A DNA stretch of 19,897 bases from Candidatus Kapaibacterium sp. GTDB lineage: Bacteria > Bacteroidota > Ignavibacteria > Palsa-1295. The number at the start of each line of letters is the position of its first letter. The first letter of the stretch is position 1. The position numbers were made by a program, and so were the translations under genes. The notes beneath the pieces are model-generated. The model was not told the origin of the DNA. It saw only the letters and a program-made list of their open reading frames with translations, and made no database searches. Location of the stretch: assembly GCA_025450975.1 (NCBI GenBank), contig JANWLI010000165.1, positions 1 to 19,897 on the forward strand, given 5' to 3'. Shown here one piece after another: positions 15,931 to 19,897 of this stretch.

Positions 15931-16304
15931 ATGCGTGGCAGGCGCTCGCGGTCGGGGCGTAAGGTCATCGCAAAGTAGAACGCTGCTCCGGCGAGACTCA
16001 GGTCCTTGAGAAGATTTGCCATCGACACTGTTGCCAACTCGTTGTCGCCCAGATTGGGCATATGCACAAGCGAGAGCGTCACCAAGAGCACAATGCCAAG
16101 CATCATGCACGCCAGTTTCGTCTTCTTGAGGACGAGGATACTTGTGGAGGCAAAGGCATAGGCGATAGCAACGATATACACCCAGATCTCGCCACCGGGA
16201 ATCCACGCAGGCATCGCCTCAGCGACTTCGGCCGGGCTACGGAAATAGAAGATACTGAAGATCATAAAGGGAAGGGCGTAGAGAAATCGGCCGAGTAGGT
16301 TCAT
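15909..16304 (-). CDS. DoxX-like small integral membrane protein
   Basis: This 131-aa protein has four predicted transmembrane helices at about residues 7-21, 41-59, 63-82 and 97-113. The pattern L-L-G-R-F-L-Y-A-L-P-F at the start, W-I-P-G-G-E-I-W-V-Y between helices, and N-L-L-K-D-L-S-L-A-G-A-A in the last helix matches the DoxX/DoxD-like family. Members of this family are small inner-membrane proteins, some tied to redox or thiol metabolism; the role here is unknown. The C-terminus is short and basic (K-K-R-G-T-R), and its last codons overlap the terminator of the convergent operon. The gene is divergent from queG with a 53-base gap that must hold both promoters. No clear Shine-Dalgarno is seen upstream of the ATG. 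Confidence 0.82.
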   Translation of the reverse strand: MNLLGRFLYALPFMIFSIFYFRSPAEVAEAMPAWIPGGEIWVYIVAIAYAFASTSILVLKKTKLACMMLGIVLLVTLSLVHMPNLGDNELATVSMANLLKDLSLAGAAFYFAMTLRPDRERLPRIKKRGTR

Positions 16305-16357
16305 AGTTGATCTAAACAGAATGGAGTGATAACTCCTTCGGGAAGGTTTTCTCTCCC
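16305..16357. promoter_or_regulatory. Divergent gap between the DoxX-like gene and queG
   Basis: This 53-base divergent spacer carries two small adjacent hairpins: GGAGT-GATA-ACTCC (16323-16336) and CCTT-CGGG-AAGG (16335-16346), which share two bases. The GGAAGG segment is also the likely queG ribosome site, about 11 bases before the GTG start. The two hairpins cannot both form fully. No TAnnTTTG box was found. Promoters are assumed from the gene layout only. Confidence 0.35.
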
Positions 16358-17281
16358 GTGACCCGCGACGCGCTTTCCATACGCATCAAGGAGCTTGCAC
16401 TCGAGGCCGGATTTACCAAAGCCGGCATTACGAGCGCGGAGCCGTTCACGGATGCTGCCTCGCGGCTCGACGAGTGGGTTAAGCGAGGTATGCACGGCCT
16501 CATGGGCTATATGGAACGGGCCCACGACAAGCGCCGCGATGTCAGTGAGATCATGCCGGAAGCGAAGAGCATTCTCTCTCTTGCACTGAACTACTACCAT
16601 CCCACACCCACGCCGGAGATTAAGATCAGCCGCTACGCATGGGGCGACGATTACCATGAAATCGTCACGGAAAAACTGCAGGCTTTGCAGGCGTCGATCA
16701 AAGCGCTCGTCCCGGAGGCTGAGGGAAGGTACTATGTCGATACGGGTCCGCTGATGGAGAAGGCGATCGCCGAGCGTGCGGGCGTTGGCTGGATCGGCAA
16801 GCATACGAATGTGATCACGCGCGAAGTCGGCTCGTGGGTATTCCTGGCGGAGATCATCCTGAATCTCGATCTTATTCCCGATGCGCCTGCCGAAGATCTC
16901 TGCGGTACGTGCAATAAATGTATCGAAGCATGCCCGACGGATGCGATCGTAGCGCCGTATCAGGTCGATGCGACGAAGTGTATTTCGTACCTGACGATCG
17001 AGCTAAAAGCGCCGCAAGAGATTCCCGAAGAGCATGCTCAAAAGATGGAAGGATGGCTCTACGGATGCGATATATGCCAGGATGTGTGTCCGTGGAACCG
17101 ATTCGAAGCACCGACACCTATACAAGCCTTCGCTCCGCGAACGGAGTTGTTACAACTCACCGCTCGTTCTATAGAAGATATGGAGCAGGAGGAATTCTCC
17201 ACGCTCATGCGCCGCTCCCCGATCAAGCGCACCAAGCTTGCCGGATTGAAGCGCAATGTGAAAGCATTACAGCGTCGATAG
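16358..17281 (+). CDS. queG: Epoxyqueuosine reductase QueG
   Basis: This 307-aa protein is QueG, the cobalamin- and Fe-S-dependent enzyme that reduces epoxyqueuosine to queuosine in the tRNA wobble position. Visible features are the Y-Y-V-D-T-G-P-L-M-E-K block with the catalytic-type Asp128, then G-W-I-G-K-H. Two [4Fe-4S] cysteine sets follow: Cys182, 185, 188, ending Cys192-Pro, and Cys208 with Cys237, 240 and 244-Pro. The length fits the shorter Bacteroidota-type form rather than the roughly 380-aa E. coli enzyme, which has a C-terminal extension. The start is GTG, supported by a GGAAGG site and by the family N-terminus (I-K-E-L-A-L-E-A-G-F). It is followed 17 bases later by trxB and likely co-transcribed; the link to trxB may be simple redox clustering. 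No preQ1 or B12 riboswitch was recognised upstream. Confidence 0.95.
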   Translation: MTRDALSIRIKELALEAGFTKAGITSAEPFTDAASRLDEWVKRGMHGLMGYMERAHDKRRDVSEIMPEAKSILSLALNYYHPTPTPEIKISRYAWGDDYHEIVTEKLQALQASIKALVPEAEGRYYVDTGPLMEKAIAERAGVGWIGKHTNVITREVGSWVFLAEIILNLDLIPDAPAEDLCGTCNKCIEACPTDAIVAPYQVDATKCISYLTIELKAPQEIPEEHAQKMEGWLYGCDICQDVCPWNRFEAPTPIQAFAPRTELLQLTARSIEDMEQEEFSTLMRRSPIKRTKLAGLKRNVKALQRR

Positions 17282-17298
17282 TCATCTCTCAGAGATCA

Positions 17299-18240
17299 AT
17301 GGAAAAAGTTATCATCATCGGCTCCGGCCCCGCGGGACTTACTGCAGCATTATACACGGCACGCGCCAACCTGAAGCCGCTCGTCTTCGAAGGCGATCAG
17401 CCGGGCGGCCAGCTCATGATCACGACCGAAGTCGAGAACTACCCCGGCTTCGAACACGGCATCATGGGACCGGAGATGATGGACGTCTTCCGCAAACAAG
17501 CCCAGCGTTTCGGCGCCGATTGCCGCTTCGAGACCGTGACTGACGTTGACTTTTCCAAGCGTCCATTCAAGGTCGTTGTTGCCGATAAAACTTATGAAGC
17601 CGAGAGCGTGATCATTGCAACAGGTGCAAAAGCAAAATTGCTTGGCCTTGCATCAGAGATGAATTTCATGGGCTTTGGCGTCTCGGCTTGCGCAACATGC
17701 GACGGCTTTTTCTTCCGCAATCAGGATGTGCTCGTCGTTGGCGGCGGCGATACGGCAATGGAAGAAGCAAACTATCTCACCCGTTTCTGCAAGAGCGTAA
17801 CCGTCGTCCACCGTAGAGAAGAATTTCGCGCTTCGAAGATCATGCATGATCGCGCATTGCAGAATCCGAAGATCAAGTGGCTTCTTAACACAGAAGTACT
17901 CGAAGTGCTCGGTGAAACCGATGCGCAGGGCCGCCGAACGGTTACCGGCGCGAAGCTGCAGAACACCGTCACCAGCCAGATCAGCGAAATGCCGACGAAC
18001 GGTGTGTTCATTGCCATCGGTCATCAGCCGAATACGCACCTTTTCAAGGGGATGATCACGATGAATGATGTCGGCTACATCGAAACGGTCGGCAAATCAA
18101 GCTACACGAATGTCCCAGGCGTCTTTGCCTGCGGCGATTGCCAGGATCATGTGTACCGCCAGGCTGTGACTGCGGCGGGATCGGGCTGCACGGCAGCTAT
18201 TGATGCTGAGCGGTTTATTGAAGCGCATCCGCTAAAATAA
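17299..18240 (+). CDS. trxB: Thioredoxin reductase (NADPH, FAD)
   Basis: This 313-aa low-molecular-weight thioredoxin reductase moves electrons from NADPH through FAD to thioredoxin in the cytoplasm. Motifs are the FAD-binding G-S-G-P-A-G (8-13), the redox-active C-A-T-C (Cys131, Cys134) followed by Asp135, the NADPH-binding G-G-G-D-T-A (148-153) with V-V-H-R-R-E-E-F-R-A-S downstream, and G-V-F-A-C-G-D (274-280). The Q-A-V-T-A-A-G-S-G-C-T-A-A near the end is typical. Although the frame is open back to 16918, the ATG at 17299 is the start: it begins directly with the FAD strand M-E-K-V-I-I-I-G-S-G, while the upstream extension lies within queG in another frame. No thioredoxin gene is in the window. 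Confidence 0.97.
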   Translation: MEKVIIIGSGPAGLTAALYTARANLKPLVFEGDQPGGQLMITTEVENYPGFEHGIMGPEMMDVFRKQAQRFGADCRFETVTDVDFSKRPFKVVVADKTYEAESVIIATGAKAKLLGLASEMNFMGFGVSACATCDGFFFRNQDVLVVGGGDTAMEEANYLTRFCKSVTVVHRREEFRASKIMHDRALQNPKIKWLLNTEVLEVLGETDAQGRRTVTGAKLQNTVTSQISEMPTNGVFIAIGHQPNTHLFKGMITMNDVGYIETVGKSSYTNVPGVFACGDCQDHVYRQAVTAAGSGCTAAIDAERFIEAHPLK

Positions 18241-18277
18241 ATAGGTCGTATAGGTCCTATAAGTCCTATGGGACTTA
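18241..18277 (+). repeat. ATAGGTCCT nonamer repeats ending in a hairpin
   Basis: Immediately after the trxB stop there are three near-identical 9-base units (ATAGGTCGT, ATAGGTCCT, ATAAGTCCT) and a diverged fourth (ATGGGACTT). The last two units form a perfect 7-bp stem, TAAGTCC (18260-18266) with GGACTTA (18271-18277), around a TATG loop, followed by AAA and not a T-tract. The array fills half of the 76-base gap between trxB and the ferredoxin/MBL gene. Function is unknown; it could be a dispersed repeat or an RNA-stabilising structure. Confidence 0.7.
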
Positions 18278-18316
18278 AAACTGCAACAAGACTTGAAGCT
18301 ATGCGTTTAATTACAC

Positions 18317-19180
18317 ATGGCGGATTTACGCAAAAAACTTACCGAGAATGTCGACGGCCTCTTCTTTGTCGACTCGACCTGTATCGACTGCGATACCTGT
18401 CGCCAGCTTGCTCCTGAAGTTTTCACCGATATCGGCAACTACGCCGCCGTTGTGAAACAGCCTGAGACTGACGACGAACTTCGTTCTGCTTTACGAGCCT
18501 TAGTCGCCTGCCCAACCGGATCGATCGGCACGATAGAAAAAGTAGACATCAAGAGTGCGATCGCTGAATTCCCGATCGAGATCGAGCCCGGTATTTTCTA
18601 TAACGGCTTTGTTTCTCCCGATTCCTACGGCGCTTCGAGTTACTTCCTTCGTCATCCCGATGGCAACTGGATGATCGATGCGCCGAAGTGGATGCCGCAG
18701 CTGCGCGACCGCTTCCGCGAAATGGGAGGCCTGCGCTACATCTTTCTCACGCACCGTGACGATGTTGCCGATGCAGAGCGGTATGCGGCTGAGTTTGGTG
18801 CTGAGCGTATCATCCACAAGCTTGAGCTATCCGCTCAACCCGATGCTGAAAAGATCATCGACGGATTCGAGCCAATATCGTTTGCGCCGGATTTCCAGAT
18901 CATCCCTGTTCCCGGCCACACCAAAGGCAGCATGGTATTGCTCTACAAGAACGAAGTCCTGTTTTCCGGCGATCACATGTGGTGGAGCCGTAACCGCAAC
19001 GGACTCTCCGCATCGCGAAGTGTTGCCTGGTACTCGTGGAAAGAGCAAGTGAAAAGTGTGAAGCTGCTGGAGCAGTATCCATTCCGTGCGATCTATCCGG
19101 GACACGGAGAGCGGAAAGCGCTGACAACGGAAACTATGTCAACTGAGCTCAGAAAATTAATACAGGTCATTAGTCGCTAA
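18317..19180 (+). CDS. Ferredoxin / metallo-beta-lactamase fold fusion protein
   Basis: This 287-aa protein joins an N-terminal ferredoxin-like domain to an MBL-fold domain. The ferredoxin has Cys22, Cys25 and Cys28 (C-x2-C-x2-C) plus Cys65 in V-A-C-P-T-G-S-I-G, enough for one [4Fe-4S] cluster. The MBL domain (about 85-287) has T-H-R-D-D-V-A-D (146-152), P-G-H-T-K-G-S with His201, S-G-D-H with Asp219 and P-G-H-G with His263. The first metal motif is not the classic H-x-H-x-D-H: only His146, Asp148, Asp149 and Asp152 are available. This architecture is known from uncharacterised bacterial and cyanobacterial proteins with an H-R-D-D-V-A-D-H motif; here the final His is replaced by Ala153. The substrate is unknown. 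It sits downstream of trxB, and its stop overlaps the convergent lipoprotein gene by four bases. Confidence 0.85.
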   Translation: MADLRKKLTENVDGLFFVDSTCIDCDTCRQLAPEVFTDIGNYAAVVKQPETDDELRSALRALVACPTGSIGTIEKVDIKSAIAEFPIEIEPGIFYNGFVSPDSYGASSYFLRHPDGNWMIDAPKWMPQLRDRFREMGGLRYIFLTHRDDVADAERYAAEFGAERIIHKLELSAQPDAEKIIDGFEPISFAPDFQIIPVPGHTKGSMVLLYKNEVLFSGDHMWWSRNRNGLSASRSVAWYSWKEQVKSVKLLEQYPFRAIYPGHGERKALTTETMSTELRKLIQVISR

Positions 19181-19833
19181 TAGTTTTGGAAATTCCAGCT
19201 CACACCTACCATCACTCCCAGGCTTAGGTATGCGAGTTCGTCGTCGTTGTACTTGTGGATGAGCATGGGAGATATTTCTCCATTGATAGAAAAGTTTTCT
19301 GTGAGTTTGCCGACTAAACCAAAATTGGAGATAAGTCCGTAGCCCCAATTATCGGCAGAGAAGCTGTTGACCATTATGCCCGGCCCTCCGGCCAGGTAGG
19401 GGCGAAAGATCGAAAGCTTTGGCAGCCATACCGCAACCTGAAGAGCAGCGCCGCTGGCTTTAACGTCATCCTGATTAAAGAGCAAATTCCATGTCGGGAT
19501 CAGGCCAACGACAGTAGGTGCATCCGGATCGTTGAAGTTGATGATCCCGCTGGCGAGGAATCCACCATTATAATAGCCTTCTCGGACGAGTGAAGACGAG
19601 GTCCATCCTTTCATGGTCATCGAGAACCGGTCACTGAATGCGTAACGTATCTGTAGATCGCTCCCATCTTTAGCATTCGAGCCATGAACATCATTGAGAG
19701 CACCATACCCAAAGGTGATCTGCCCCTCATTTTTTGCCAGAGGCTGCTCGGGCAGGTGGAGCGATGGACTATAGACCGTTCCGCAGCTAGTAATACAGAC
19801 CGCTATGGCAGCAAAGAGAAGAAGCTTATACAT
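19177..19833 (-). CDS. Outer-membrane lipoprotein, predicted beta-barrel-like
   Basis: The 218-aa product starts at 19833 with a lipoprotein signal: Y-K-L-L-L-F-A-A-I-A-V, then I-T-S-C, so Cys17 would be lipidated. The frame is open to 19887, but the ATG at 19833 is preferred because a GGAGG ribosome site lies 7 bases upstream and the signal peptide begins directly there. The mature chain has about ten alternating amphipathic strands (for example G-Q-I-T-F-G-Y-G, D-L-Q-I-R-Y-A-F, F-S-M-T-M-K-G-W, F-R-P-Y-L-A-G-G-P-G) and ends in the aromatic V-G-V-S-W-N-F-Q-N-Y, as in small outer-membrane beta-barrels. No named family was recognised. It is convergent with the ferredoxin/MBL gene; stop codons overlap at 19177-19180. 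Confidence 0.75.
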   Translation of the reverse strand: MYKLLLFAAIAVCITSCGTVYSPSLHLPEQPLAKNEGQITFGYGALNDVHGSNAKDGSDLQIRYAFSDRFSMTMKGWTSSSLVREGYYNGGFLASGIINFNDPDAPTVVGLIPTWNLLFNQDDVKASGAALQVAVWLPKLSIFRPYLAGGPGIMVNSFSADNWGYGLISNFGLVGKLTENFSINGEISPMLIHKYNDDELAYLSLGVMVGVSWNFQNY

Positions 19834-19897
19834 ATTCGCCTCCGGGATGATAAAAACTAACGGCTCTGCTTTATGGAAAGAATCCACGAAATGTTAC

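Noticed and set aside
16918..17298. Open upstream extension of trxB (would add 127 residues)
   Set aside because: The extension lies inside queG in a different frame, has no thioredoxin reductase homology, and the protein proper begins at 17299 with the FAD-binding strand.
19834..19887. Upstream ATG of the lipoprotein gene adding 18 residues
   Set aside because: The extra residues would bury the lipoprotein signal, and the ATG at 19833 has a GGAGG site at ideal spacing.
1..19897. CRISPR array, tRNA, rRNA, transposase or phage genes
   Set aside because: No regularly spaced repeats, cloverleaf-like segments or mobile-element proteins were found on either strand by reading.

Overview
The window looks like a chromosomal segment from a Gram-negative member of the Bacteroidota/Chlorobiota (FCB) group. 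The evidence is two proteins ending in type IX secretion (T9SS, Por) sorting domains, a giant protein with a TANFOR-like N-terminal domain, a Bacteroidota-type TAnnTTTG promoter box, and a lipoprotein typical of such outer membranes. GC content is moderate to high, and genes that use Shine-Dalgarno sites mix with genes that lack them. A Kapabacteria/Ignavibacteria-like lineage fits best, but that is an inference from style, not from a marker gene. No rRNA, tRNA, CRISPR array or transposase was seen, and no gap without a gene exceeds about 185 bases.

Region 1 (1-1221) holds the 3' end of a LigD-type ATP-dependent DNA ligase. It overlaps (TAATG) a separate gene for the LigD polymerase/primase domain, so the NHEJ enzyme that is usually one polypeptide is split here. 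Region 2 (1307-12405) encodes secreted proteins. First comes a beta-propeller/FN3/T9SS protein closed by a strong terminator. A new promoter then precedes a tightly spaced three-gene block: a 1617-aa TANFOR-like protein with a 15-proline hinge, a protein with six FN3-like modules, and a predicted papain-like cysteine peptidase. All three have Sec signals and none has a recognisable T9SS tail. The peptidase gene starts inside an A/T heptamer array and ends inside a long palindromic element.

Region 3 (12588-15877) is the classic DUF1800-DUF1501 pair. The DUF1501 protein carries both a twin-arginine signal and a C-terminal T9SS sorting domain. A terminator follows, embedded in the 3' end of a convergent DoxX-like membrane protein gene. 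Region 4 (16358-19180) is a redox/Fe-S group: epoxyqueuosine reductase (queG), thioredoxin reductase (trxB) and a ferredoxin/metallo-beta-lactamase fusion. Nonamer repeats separate trxB from the fusion. A convergent outer-membrane lipoprotein gene ends the window and overlaps the previous gene by four bases.

The best candidate for something undescribed is the three-gene secreted block 3436-12405. The other structures worth checking are the split LigD, the heptamer inverted repeat around a start codon, the palindrome containing a stop codon, and the DUF1501 protein with both Tat and T9SS signals.
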